The notes under the pieces are model-generated. The model searched no databases, was not told the origin of the DNA, and was given only the letters and a program-made list of their open reading frames with translations. 64,000 bases of DNA from CAIZGX01 sp046048875 (GTDB lineage Bacteria > Bacteroidota > Bacteroidia > Flavobacteriales_D > Sanyastnellaceae). The stretch spans positions 62,001-126,000 of the forward strand of contig JBJOFG010000006.1 in the NCBI GenBank assembly GCA_046048875.1. Direction: 5' to 3'. Positions 8,409 to 17,336 of the stretch are shown here, piece after piece (position 1 is the stretch's first letter; each line of letters begins with the position of its first letter). A program made the position numbers and the translations under genes.

Positions 8409-9895
8409 TTTTTAAGGAAGTATTCTAAGGCGGAGTCTTTTCCAGATTTTAAATCTTCAAGTGTTTGTTCCAAAGGAACGTTCGGAAGAATGGGCGTTCG
8501 CGAATAACTAAACGTGTTTTTGTAATTGTATCGAATGGTTGGAATGGAATACGTGATTCCCGTTTCCGTTAATTGAACCGTTGTAGCATTTCCCCAAGTT
8601 CCATTCGCGGTTGCGTTGCACGGAGTTCCAATAAGAACGGCTCTGTGATTGCTTTGAAGCAATTGCGCGAAGTCACAAGCCGCAGAAACTGTATTCCCAT
8701 TCATAAAAATCGCAAGCGATCCGTTGTATACGTGCTCTCTTCGCTGACGCTGAGGAATGCTGAAAAAGGCAGTGTCTAATTTTTCCAATGGAGTTTGGCT
8801 CAGCAAGAAATATTGGTACATGTCTTCGTTTCTCTTAAATCTTTTTTCAGTTGACTTTGGGAAATGTTTCAATCTAAAATTCGAAACGATGTGGTATGAG
8901 TTCTCGCTGGCTTTCCAAATAATATTGCTCGGTGTATTCAGTCCATTTGGCATTAAAAACGAGCAGAGGTATTCTACCATGGAGCTAGATCCACCGGGAT
9001 TGTCGCGCACATCAATGGCAATGTCACGAATGCCCAATTCTCTCGTCGCTTGAAAGAATTTTCTGATTTTCTTAACGTCGTTTTGAAAGGGGCGAGATGA
9101 AAACGATCGCAACGTTAAAACAGCTTTGTCTTCATTTAAATAAAATGTTGCATCAATATTTTTTCGACTTGATTTAAAATGTTCTCGACGAATTTTTTGA
9201 AGTTGTTTCATATCAACCAACTGCACTTCAATACTGTCTATTTTATTATCAATACGGAAAACAATCTTCTCTGTATCCCAATCGTTCTGTAAGGGATTTG
9301 CGAAGAACTGCGCAGGTGTGTAATAATAAGCTGCTGCTTCGTCGCTGGCGTGCATTGCATTTCCTTCGTCGACGCTCCATTCTTTTGCAAGGTTGTGCAA
9401 TTCAGTCATGGGAAGTTTTCCAATGGAAATGATTTCACTTCCAACAGGAGGACCTCCGATGTAATCTTCTTCAACATAAAATTTCTCTTCAATACGTTGA
9501 ATGAAGAGGGGTAAGAAACCGGAACTCGCCGTGCTTGCTTCGAACATGAGTCCGTAAACATGCGTCTGCAAATGCGAGTCTTGTATGACTCGTGTGAATC
9601 GATTTAAGTTTTGAGCGTGTTGAATTAAGGTGCGTTCTTTCGTGTAATAATCAAACGCTTTTTTAAAGGCTTGGTCGAACGCTTCTTTCCCGCAATAAGC
9701 GTATGGATCAGGGTGAACAGAAAGAAGTTTCTCCTCTAATTCTTCAAGATCATTAATCAAATAATCAATACAAATCAACTCTTCGGTTCTGTTGCAGCGG
9801 TAATAACCTTTTGAGTTTGGATCGAAGCACGTGTCGGATTGGGCCGATAGTTCAAAGGCAGAAAAAATAATAAAGAGAAGAAGTAGTTTGCGCAC
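8405..9895 (-). CDS. S41 family peptidase (C-terminal-processing protease type), exported
   Basis: Serine protease of the tail-specific S41 family, 496 residues, with a signal peptide (KLLLLFIIFSAFELSAQ) that places it in the periplasm or outside. The catalytic core spans roughly residues 250-470; the nucleophile serine is in NGNTVSAACDFA, preceded by IDVRDNPGGSSSMVEY. There is no clear PDZ domain. Translation starts at GTG, immediately after the TAA of paaZ with no gap, so it probably depends on translational coupling with paaZ. Natural substrate unknown. Confidence 0.85.
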   Translation of the reverse strand: MRKLLLLFIIFSAFELSAQSDTCFDPNSKGYYRCNRTEELICIDYLINDLEELEEKLLSVHPDPYAYCGKEAFDQAFKKAFDYYTKERTLIQHAQNLNRFTRVIQDSHLQTHVYGLMFEASTASSGFLPLFIQRIEEKFYVEEDYIGGPPVGSEIISIGKLPMTELHNLAKEWSVDEGNAMHASDEAAAYYYTPAQFFANPLQNDWDTEKIVFRIDNKIDSIEVQLVDMKQLQKIRREHFKSSRKNIDATFYLNEDKAVLTLRSFSSRPFQNDVKKIRKFFQATRELGIRDIAIDVRDNPGGSSSMVEYLCSFLMPNGLNTPSNIIWKASENSYHIVSNFRLKHFPKSTEKRFKRNEDMYQYFLLSQTPLEKLDTAFFSIPQRQRREHVYNGSLAIFMNGNTVSAACDFAQLLQSNHRAVLIGTPCNATANGTWGNATTVQLTETGITYSIPTIRYNYKNTFSYSRTPILPNVPLEQTLEDLKSGKDSALEYFLKN

Positions 9896-11941
9896 TTATT
9901 CGTCGTTGCGTTTTTTAACCATGGTTAATATGGTTGCAAGCGCAACAGTCTCTCCGGTTTCATCATAAACGTCAACCAAGAACTTCACAATTCCTTTTGG
10001 AATATCGTCTTCGCTACGTTTCTCTTGTGCAATTTTTTCCTTCACGGTAAAACGAACAGCAATGGTCATTCCCGGATAAACAGGCTTCGTGAAGCGCGCT
10101 TCATCAATTCCGTAATTCAACAATACCGGTCCTTTCTTCGGATCTACAAACAATCCCGCTGCTTTCGATAAAACGAAATATCCGTGAGCCACGCGACGCT
10201 CGAAGATGGTTCCTTCCAATGAAGTAGCATCCATGTGAGCGTAGAAATTATCGCCACTCACATTCGCGAAGTTTACAATGTCTGCTTCTGAAACGGTGTG
10301 CTTGTGTGTGAACACGGTGTCTCCAACAACGAGGTCTTCGAAATACTGACGGAACAAATGCGGTTGTGCTTCGGCTTGCTCTCCGCCTTGCTGATAAACG
10401 CCTGTAATAGCCGTTAGCATAGTTGGTGAACCTTGAATCGCTGTGCGCTGCAAGTAATGCATAACACCACGCTTTCCACCCATCTCTTCTCCGCCTCCTG
10501 CGCGACCCGGTCCTCCGTGAACAAGCATAGGCATTGGACTTCCGTGACCGGTGCTTTCTTTCGCACTCGCTCTGTTCAATACTAAAATTCTCCCGTGATG
10601 TGAGGCAGCATTCACCACGAAGTCACGCGCAATGGCTGTGTCGTTCGTTGTGATGCTACACACCAAACTTCCTTTTCCTAATTTCGAAATAGCCACAGCC
10701 TCTTCCGTTGTGCTATATGGCATAATCGTAGAGATAGGCCCGAAAGCTTCAATGTTGTGCGAACTTAATTTTTCGAACGGTTTGTCATTTAACAAGAGGG
10801 TTGGAGACATGAATGCTCCTTTCGAATCTTCTGCTTCAATTAAATTCAATGCATCGTTTCCGAATAGCACGTCACTTTCTTTTTTCAATTCATTCAACGC
10901 TGCAAGAACATCTTCGCGTTGCGCCATTCCGGCTAAAGATCCCATGCGAACTTTTTCATTGCGAGGGTCGCCTATTGCGGTTTGTCCAAGGGCTTTCACA
11001 AGGGCTTCTTGAACGTCTGATAAATATTTTTCAGGAACTAAAATTCTTCTGACTGCCGTACATTTTTGTCCGCACTTCACCGTGATTTCTTTGCGAACTT
11101 CCTTCACGAATAAATCAAATTCTTCCGTGCCCGGCGCTGCGTCCAGTCCGAGAATAGCGGCGTTCAACGAATCTGCTTCCATGGTAAATGGAATGGCTTG
11201 GTCTACCAATCGCGGATGCGACTTCAACATTTTTCCGGTTGAAGCAGAACCGGTGAAGGTCACTACGTCTTGCATTTCCAAATGGTCGAAGATTCCGTTC
11301 GCACTTCCGCAAATCAATTGCAAGGCGCCTTCCGGAAGAATTCCCGAAGCGTGAATATCACGAACCACAACTTCCGTTAAATACGAAGTCAGTGTCGCAG
11401 GTTTAACCACAGCAGGAACACCTGCTAATAAATTCACTGCGATCTTTTCCAACATTCCCCACACTGGGAAATTGAATGCGTTGATGTGAAGGGCAACGCC
11501 TTCCTTCGGAACCATAATGTGGTGACCAATGAAGGTTCCTTCTTTTGAAAGCTTGGCTAATTCTCCGTCTACATAAAACGAAGAATCTGGAAACTGCTTG
11601 CGCAACGAAGCGTAGGCGAACAAATTACCAATTCCTCCGTCAATATCAATCCATGAGTCAATCTTCGTTGCACCGGTCTTCACGCTTACGGCGTAATACG
11701 CGGCTTTGCGCTCAGTGAGGTACAAGGCAAGTGCCTTCAACATTCTTCCGCGCTCTTGGAAGGTCATCTTGCGAAGTGCTGGTGCGCCTGTCTCGCGACC
11801 GTAGTTCAGCATTGCGCCGAAATCGAGTCCGGAACTGTCGGCTACCGCTACTAATTCTCCATTTACCGCATCGAAAAGTTCGGTTCCTTTTCCGCTGCCG
11901 GAAATCCATTGCCCAAGGGCGAAATTTTGAAGTTGTTGCAT
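9896..11941 (-). CDS. paaZ: PaaZ-type bifunctional aldehyde dehydrogenase / enoyl-CoA hydratase
   Basis: In phenylacetate breakdown PaaZ opens the oxepin-CoA ring (MaoC-type hydratase half) and oxidises the resulting semialdehyde (dehydrogenase half). The 681-residue protein has an aldehyde dehydrogenase domain at about 1-520, with FTGSASTGK, the glutamate in TMEADSLNAA and the cysteine in KCGQKCTAVRR. A MaoC hot-dog domain follows at about 535-675 with the pattern FANVSGDNFYAHMD. Both halves look intact. The remaining paa genes are not in the window. A TAACTTCG near-consensus -7 box lies at 11960-11967 on its strand. Its 3' end abuts the S41 protease start. Confidence 0.9.
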   Translation of the reverse strand: MQQLQNFALGQWISGSGKGTELFDAVNGELVAVADSSGLDFGAMLNYGRETGAPALRKMTFQERGRMLKALALYLTERKAAYYAVSVKTGATKIDSWIDIDGGIGNLFAYASLRKQFPDSSFYVDGELAKLSKEGTFIGHHIMVPKEGVALHINAFNFPVWGMLEKIAVNLLAGVPAVVKPATLTSYLTEVVVRDIHASGILPEGALQLICGSANGIFDHLEMQDVVTFTGSASTGKMLKSHPRLVDQAIPFTMEADSLNAAILGLDAAPGTEEFDLFVKEVRKEITVKCGQKCTAVRRILVPEKYLSDVQEALVKALGQTAIGDPRNEKVRMGSLAGMAQREDVLAALNELKKESDVLFGNDALNLIEAEDSKGAFMSPTLLLNDKPFEKLSSHNIEAFGPISTIMPYSTTEEAVAISKLGKGSLVCSITTNDTAIARDFVVNAASHHGRILVLNRASAKESTGHGSPMPMLVHGGPGRAGGGEEMGGKRGVMHYLQRTAIQGSPTMLTAITGVYQQGGEQAEAQPHLFRQYFEDLVVGDTVFTHKHTVSEADIVNFANVSGDNFYAHMDATSLEGTIFERRVAHGYFVLSKAAGLFVDPKKGPVLLNYGIDEARFTKPVYPGMTIAVRFTVKEKIAQEKRSEDDIPKGIVKFLVDVYDETGETVALATILTMVKKRNDE

Positions 11942-11999
11942 CTGATTTTTCTCTTGTTGCGAAGTTAATCGGAAAGTGCCGCACTTGGAATGATTGATG

Positions 12000-12007
12000 T
12001 ATTTTTA
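12000..12007 (+). promoter_or_regulatory. -7-like box for the 12012 epimerase
   Basis: TATTTTTA, one base off TAnnTTTG, lies exactly 4 nt before ATG 12012. This supports that start over the upstream ATG at 11994 and suggests a leaderless mRNA. Confidence 0.45.
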
Positions 12008-12011
12008 CAAC

Positions 12012-13061
12012 ATGAATAAGGTTACGCATTTAATTACCGGTGGTTGTGGTTTTGTGGGAAGAAACATGGTGAAGAGGCTCTTCAATACCACCGATGCTCA
12101 ATTAATATTTATAGACGATTTGTCGGTTGGAACACATCCCGACACTTGGCTGAACGCCACCAAAACCAATTACGGTGAAGGCTTCACGGTATACAACGGA
12201 AGATTACTCTTCATTCACGCCGATGCGTTGAAAGTGATGCGAGCGTTCTCGGAAGATGAAAAATACTTCGAGAAGGATTTTCAATTTGAAATAGATCGCA
12301 TCAACGACGTCTTCCATTTCGCGGCTATTGTAGGTGGAAGAAGTAAGATCGACGGAGATCCGATGGCCGTGGCTTTAGACCTTGCCATTGATGCTGAAAT
12401 GTTCTACTGGGCTTGTCGTTACAAGCCGGAAAGACTCATGTATCCGAGTTCCTCTGCGGCTTATCCAATCGACCTTCAAACAGTAGACGGAGCAATAGCT
12501 TTGAAAGAGTCTGACATCGATTTCAAGAAAATGGGTGAACCCGACATGACATACGGATGGAGCAAATTAACCGGAGAGTTCTTGGCAAAGATTGCAGCTT
12601 CACACTACGGATTGAAGGTGACATGTATTCGTCCGTTCAGCGGTTACGGTGAAGATCAAGACTTGACTTATCCCGTTCCTGCCATTGCCGCGCGTGCTGC
12701 TAAGAAAGAAGATCCGTTTGAAGTGTGGGGAAGTGGAAATCAAGGAAGGGACTTCGTTCATATCGATGATGTGATCGACTGCATTCTTTTGGCCATGGAT
12801 CACATTCACGACGGAACAGCCATCAATATTGGAATGGGGAAACTCACTTCCTTCAATGAAATTATTCGTGTTTTCTGCGGTTACGCAGGATACGAGCCCA
12901 CCATCAAGCCATTGTTAGATAAGCCGGTGGGAGTGCATTCACGTTATTGCGATATGACGTTCGTTCAAGAGAAGTTGGGTTGGAAAGCAAAGATTTCCAT
13001 TGAGGAAGGAATGAAGCGTGTGTACGAGGCAGCAGTGAAAAAATTAGCGGCACAGCAGTAA
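12012..13061 (+). CDS. NAD-dependent epimerase/dehydratase (extended SDR)
   Basis: Nucleotide-sugar enzyme with a Rossmann fold. The dinucleotide motif GGCGFVGRN is near residue 10 and the catalytic YGWSK is near residue 180, with SSSAAYP supplying the active-site serine. The protein has 349 residues from ATG 12012, normal for the extended SDR class. The likely role is epimerisation or dehydration of an NDP- or GDP-sugar feeding the glycosyltransferase whose ATG follows directly after its stop (13062). The exact sugar cannot be told from sequence. Confidence 0.86.
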   Translation: MNKVTHLITGGCGFVGRNMVKRLFNTTDAQLIFIDDLSVGTHPDTWLNATKTNYGEGFTVYNGRLLFIHADALKVMRAFSEDEKYFEKDFQFEIDRINDVFHFAAIVGGRSKIDGDPMAVALDLAIDAEMFYWACRYKPERLMYPSSSAAYPIDLQTVDGAIALKESDIDFKKMGEPDMTYGWSKLTGEFLAKIAASHYGLKVTCIRPFSGYGEDQDLTYPVPAIAARAAKKEDPFEVWGSGNQGRDFVHIDDVIDCILLAMDHIHDGTAINIGMGKLTSFNEIIRVFCGYAGYEPTIKPLLDKPVGVHSRYCDMTFVQEKLGWKAKISIEEGMKRVYEAAVKKLAAQQ

Positions 13062-14336
13062 ATGAAAAACAGAACCATTGTTTGCTTCGGTCCTGGTCCG
13101 CGCTTCAAAGGCGGTATGCAGAACTACAACACTTCGTTGGCGTTGGCATTGGACAAGGATGAGCGGAACAATGTTCACGTTGTGAGTTGGACGCAACAGT
13201 ATCCAGCGATCATCCCAAGAGAGTTCGTAGACAAAAGCAGCACAACTGATTTGTTGGAAGGAAGTCGAGTGAAGGTGACTTACTTGACGAATTACAATAA
13301 TCCTCTCAGCTGGATAGAGACAGCGAAGTATATCATATCACTCAAGCCCGAAATGGTCACCTTCCAATGGAGCATTGCCTTGCAGGGATTGCCTATGGCG
13401 CACATCGCAAAACGATTGCGCAAAGCGGGGATTCATGTGGTGTTCGATATTCATTTTGTAATTCAGAAAGAGCACAGCTCGATAGATAAATTTTTAACGA
13501 AGTATGCTTTGAAGCATGCTTCCTCGTTTGTGGTTCACGCGCTGCATACGCATGAAGAGTTGAAAACGGTATTCCCCGAACGTTCATTCGGTTTGGTGGA
13601 TAAGCTTGATATTCATGAAAAGAAATACACTTCTGTTGTGAAGTTGTATCACCCCATTTACGATTTGTACAAACCCATTTCGAATTTCAATGTTGAAGAA
13701 GAAAAGGCGAAGTTAGGATTGAAGAAACACGTCTTCTTGTATTTCGGATTCATTCGGAAGTATAAGGGACTCGACATGGCTATTCAGGCATTCGCTGATT
13801 TGTGTAAGGAAAGAGACGATGTGTCGTTTTTAATTTGTGGCGAATCGTTTTGGAAAACTCTCGACGATACGAAGTGGAGTACAAAATTGAAGCAGCTTTT
13901 ATTCGGCTGGGCGAAGAAGTTAGTTCTTCGAAAGTCAGACGATGAGCGAGAAGACAATCCGCTAGAGTGGATAGAGAAATTGGGCGTTCAAGAAAACTGC
14001 GTGGTGTTCAATCGATTCATTTCGAATGAAGAATTGCCGAAGTTTTTTCAGGTTTCCGATGCGGCAGTCTTGTTCTACAGAACAGCTACGCCAAGCGGAA
14101 TTGAGTCGTTGAGCTACAATTTCAAGATGCCTATTTTAGCAACGAAAGTGGGACACTTCCCGGAAACCATTGTCGATGGTTTCAACGGCTATTTGGCCGA
14201 AGCAGAAGACATTCAGAGCATGAAGAATCAAATGCTTCGCTTTTTAGAATCGCCCATAGACAGAGAGAACGTTGCGAAGGCAACAGAGAACATGAGTTGG
14301 ACCAATTACGCAAAAGCCATTTGCAATTATGAGTAA
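13062..14336 (+). CDS. Glycosyltransferase family 4-like protein
   Basis: GT-B fold glycosyltransferase of 424 residues. The N-terminal glycine-rich loop is GPGPRFKGGMQNYN; the C-terminal nucleotide-binding half starts near residue 225 (HVFLYFGFIRKYKGLDMAI) and ends in the pattern with P-S-G-I-E and GHFPETIVDGFNGYL. It probably adds a sugar to a lipid-linked glycan at the cytoplasmic face. It follows the epimerase without a gap and overlaps pdxH by eight bases, so the three likely share one mRNA. Donor and acceptor are unknown. Confidence 0.86.
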   Translation: MKNRTIVCFGPGPRFKGGMQNYNTSLALALDKDERNNVHVVSWTQQYPAIIPREFVDKSSTTDLLEGSRVKVTYLTNYNNPLSWIETAKYIISLKPEMVTFQWSIALQGLPMAHIAKRLRKAGIHVVFDIHFVIQKEHSSIDKFLTKYALKHASSFVVHALHTHEELKTVFPERSFGLVDKLDIHEKKYTSVVKLYHPIYDLYKPISNFNVEEEKAKLGLKKHVFLYFGFIRKYKGLDMAIQAFADLCKERDDVSFLICGESFWKTLDDTKWSTKLKQLLFGWAKKLVLRKSDDEREDNPLEWIEKLGVQENCVVFNRFISNEELPKFFQVSDAAVLFYRTATPSGIESLSYNFKMPILATKVGHFPETIVDGFNGYLAEAEDIQSMKNQMLRFLESPIDRENVAKATENMSWTNYAKAICNYE

Positions 14337-14961
14337 CATTATACACCACAGAAAGAGCTACGAAAAGCACAGCTTAGAGGTTGAAGATTTGAAGGCTACT
14401 CCACATGAGATGCTTGAGTTTTGGTTGAGTGAAGTTGAAGACTTACACGATTACAACGCCATGGTTGTTAGCAGCGTGGATGCATCCGGACAACCTCATT
14501 CGCGTGTGGTTTTGCTTCGCGGTGTGAATGAAGAAGGATTGAGATTTTACACGAATTACTCTTCTCATAAAGGACAACAGCTAGAGCAGAACAACAAAGT
14601 CGCTTTGAATTTTTTCTGGCCTTCTGTAGAGCGACAAGTGCGTGTGGAAGGCGAGTTGCACAAATTGAGTGAAGCTGAAAGCGATGCTTATTTCAATTCG
14701 CGTCCGCGCGAGAGTCAGATCGGCGCATGGGTTTCCCCGCAAAGCGCAACCATTGAATCTCGCGAAGTTTTGAATGAGCGTTTCCGTGAGTTTACAGATA
14801 AGTTTGAAGGACATCCTGTTCCGAGGCCTGCGCATTGGGGAGGGTATCTCATTCGTCCAAATTATTTTGAATTTTGGCAAGGAAGACCGAATCGCTTGCA
14901 TGACCGTTTGACGTATACCTTGGTTGAAGGAAATTGGTCAATTGGAAGGATGGCCCCATAA
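14329..14961 (+). CDS. pdxH: Pyridoxamine/pyridoxine 5'-phosphate oxidase
   Basis: FMN enzyme that oxidises PNP or PMP to pyridoxal 5'-phosphate, the final step of B6 synthesis and salvage. The FMN-binding fold is clear: SVDASGQPHSRVVLLRG, the Lys/Arg-rich RQVRVEGELHKL, and the C-terminal WQGRPNRLHDRL that carries the substrate-binding Arg and His. The 210 residues fit the family. The start at 14329 lies inside the end of the glycosyltransferase gene. No functional link to that neighbour is evident. Confidence 0.94.
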   Translation: MSNIIHHRKSYEKHSLEVEDLKATPHEMLEFWLSEVEDLHDYNAMVVSSVDASGQPHSRVVLLRGVNEEGLRFYTNYSSHKGQQLEQNNKVALNFFWPSVERQVRVEGELHKLSEAESDAYFNSRPRESQIGAWVSPQSATIESREVLNERFREFTDKFEGHPVPRPAHWGGYLIRPNYFEFWQGRPNRLHDRLTYTLVEGNWSIGRMAP

Positions 14962-14979
14962 CTCTTAATAGACAGAATT

Positions 14980-16506
14980 ATGTTTTTAGAATCACGTTTG
15001 TTATTTGCCGTTATCTCATGTTTGTTTTTTTTACATTCAAGAGCCCAAATATCTGTGGTCGAAGAGAAAAGAATTGAACACGAGGGTTCCGTTTCAACGA
15101 GTATAACACCTCAAAAGAAGATAATTACATATTCAATTCTTTCGGAAAAGGGTGCTGATGATCAAATGGAAATAGTGGCATACGATGAACATTTTCATGA
15201 AGAAGGAAGATTCGAAACCCAGTGTCCTGAAAAGTACATTTACAAAACAAACGCGCTTTCAGGATCGGGGGAATATTACTTCTCGTTGGTTATCGATAAA
15301 AACAGAAAGGTGCATTCTGTCGTCTTCAATACAGAAAATTATGAAGGTTTTAAATTACAGGTCGATCTTGTAGACAAATTCGTTCCAAATGGGAATTTAG
15401 ATTTCTTAGGCGGGTATTCAACGGTATGCTTTCAAAATAAATTCTTTGTTATAGGAACTGTCAAAAAAGTTCCTTGCATTCTTGTCTACAATATGCTAAC
15501 GGGAACACAGCATATCACTTTCATTCCTGGCATGAACAAGAAAATGCGGGTGTCATTTCTATCTTCAGATGAATCGGCTCCTTCGTTGCAATTGATGTAT
15601 TTCAATTATAAATCAAGCAAAGTTGAAAATCAAACCATCGTATCCATCAATGAATTTGGGGAGTTAGTAGGGAAACCATGCGCAATTTCTGCCGTGAAGG
15701 ATAAAATGCTTATCGATGGGAACGTGACTTGGATAGATGAACATACATACTTGATGTGCGGTTCTTCCGGAAGAAATTCCGCTATTGCAAGTGGCATGTA
15801 TATTATTGAAATGAAGGATGGCCAGGTGCTTAAACGTAACGATTATAGTTTCAACGACTTTAAAGATTTTTATTCAACGTTCAATGCAAAAACGCAGAAG
15901 CGTGTGGAGCGAAAGAAAAAGCGGAATAAAAATTTCGAATCACAATGTTATATGGTGACGCATCCTGTTGTATTCAATGAAAATACGTGGACCGTTGTTG
16001 GAGAAGTATTTTATCCAACCTATCGTACCGAATATCGAACGGTTTATGTTAACGGTAAGCCTACATTTCAAACGGTATACGTTTTCGACGGATTTGCCTA
16101 TTCGCATGCTGTTGTTCTTCAGGTTAGTCCGGAGCTAGAAAAAATTCGAGATTACGCATTCAATTTAGACATATTCGATAAGCCTCATTATCCAAAGAAA
16201 TTTGTTCGAATTCAGCAGGCCGATTCTATGCTGAATTTTTTCTATGCTTCGAGCAATCGATTTGGACATGCATCGCTTGAGAACGGAGGAATAACAGAGT
16301 CTGAAACACTGACTATCGTGAAGGAAGAAGAAGATTTAAAAGATTCTGAGAAATTGAAAGATTGGCGAGGTTCGAACGTTTCATATTGGTATGATAATTT
16401 TTATCTGCTAACTGAAACAGTTGAAATAAAAGACAGAGATACTACAGTTGGCAAAAAGCGTAAGGAGTATTTGCAATTCAAGAAAATCAAAATTGAGGAA
16501 AAATGA
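14980..16506 (+). CDS. Exported hypothetical protein (508 aa)
   Basis: Begins with a signal peptide (FAVISCLFFLHSRAQ) and continues as a beta-rich protein without a domain I can name. Repeated short hydrophobic strands and DG turns suggest a propeller-like or other all-beta fold. Lysine-rich patches lie near residues 305-320. It overlaps the next gene (an outer-membrane barrel candidate) by four bases, ATGA at 16503-16506, so the two products probably work together at the envelope. Confidence 0.65.
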   Translation: MFLESRLLFAVISCLFFLHSRAQISVVEEKRIEHEGSVSTSITPQKKIITYSILSEKGADDQMEIVAYDEHFHEEGRFETQCPEKYIYKTNALSGSGEYYFSLVIDKNRKVHSVVFNTENYEGFKLQVDLVDKFVPNGNLDFLGGYSTVCFQNKFFVIGTVKKVPCILVYNMLTGTQHITFIPGMNKKMRVSFLSSDESAPSLQLMYFNYKSSKVENQTIVSINEFGELVGKPCAISAVKDKMLIDGNVTWIDEHTYLMCGSSGRNSAIASGMYIIEMKDGQVLKRNDYSFNDFKDFYSTFNAKTQKRVERKKKRNKNFESQCYMVTHPVVFNENTWTVVGEVFYPTYRTEYRTVYVNGKPTFQTVYVFDGFAYSHAVVLQVSPELEKIRDYAFNLDIFDKPHYPKKFVRIQQADSMLNFFYASSNRFGHASLENGGITESETLTIVKEEEDLKDSEKLKDWRGSNVSYWYDNFYLLTETVEIKDRDTTVGKKRKEYLQFKKIKIEEK

Positions 16507-17336
16507 AATTTCGTCTAACATTTTTATTCGTCGTTTATGCGTCTCTCGCCGATGCTCAATACTTTATTGACATATTTTCATTTAACAGGCAAGCTTATCA
16601 AGTTCCTAATGGAGCTGAAACAAGCAATCTGTTCGTCAATGCTTTTATTCCAAAGGTTCTGAAAAACGGAAATACTGTTTTTGTTCGTGCGCATTATGAA
16701 AAGCTTTCCATGCGAAGAGATTCAATGGCTGCCATTTATTCTTCCGTCACCCTTCCGATTGGTATACAAGTACAATTGAAAAATCCGAAGGTGAAATTCA
16801 CAGGTTTGATTATTCCGAAGATAGCAGGTCAAGATTTGGGCGCTGAGTTTTCCGATGTTATTCAAATAGGTGCATACTCTTTGTTCACAGTTACTGAATC
16901 TGAAAAGTTTCGTTATAAGTTTGGATTGTACTACAACCGAGAATTGTTCGGGAATTTCTTCGTCCCCTTAGTGGGTGTCGATTGGAAAGTATCTGATCGC
17001 TTTTCAATATATGGGACGCTTCCCAACAGCATGAAATTCAGTTATGCGTTAGCTCCTTCCAAGATTAACGCGGGGCTGGCTTTTCGCTCCATGACACGCT
17101 CGTTCAGAGGCGAAGACCTCAACACCTTTGTTCGATACAATGAACTGCAAGTAAAGGCTTTCATGGACTTTTACATTACTCCAAAGAATGTTGTCTTTGT
17201 TGAAGGTGGATATTTCTTTGGTAAAACTCCTTTGCTTTATAGCAACAACGATGTCAAGAATGCACTTCCTTCGGATTTGCTGAAGGAAGGGAAGGCCTTT
17301 CCTCTATTCAATGCAGGATGGGCACTTCGATTTTAA
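16503..17336 (+). CDS. Putative outer-membrane beta-barrel protein, DUF6268-like
   Basis: 277 residues with a signal peptide ending near LADAQ, alternating hydrophobic strands, and a terminal phenylalanine after WALRF, the usual sign of an outer-membrane barrel recognised by BamA. The layout resembles the DUF6268 family of Bacteroidetes. It is coupled to the 14980 gene by a four-base overlap. Its 3' end overlaps the convergent eutBC gene by 29 bases. Function unknown. Confidence 0.65.
   Translation: MKFRLTFLFVVYASLADAQYFIDIFSFNRQAYQVPNGAETSNLFVNAFIPKVLKNGNTVFVRAHYEKLSMRRDSMAAIYSSVTLPIGIQVQLKNPKVKFTGLIIPKIAGQDLGAEFSDVIQIGAYSLFTVTESEKFRYKFGLYYNRELFGNFFVPLVGVDWKVSDRFSIYGTLPNSMKFSYALAPSKINAGLAFRSMTRSFRGEDLNTFVRYNELQVKAFMDFYITPKNVVFVEGGYFFGKTPLLYSNNDVKNALPSDLLKEGKAFPLFNAGWALRF

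Noticed and set aside
11975..11987. Single palindrome AAGTGCCGCACTT between paaZ and the 12012 gene
   Set aside because: Resembles one array word, but there is no spacer or neighbouring word, so it was not counted as an array.
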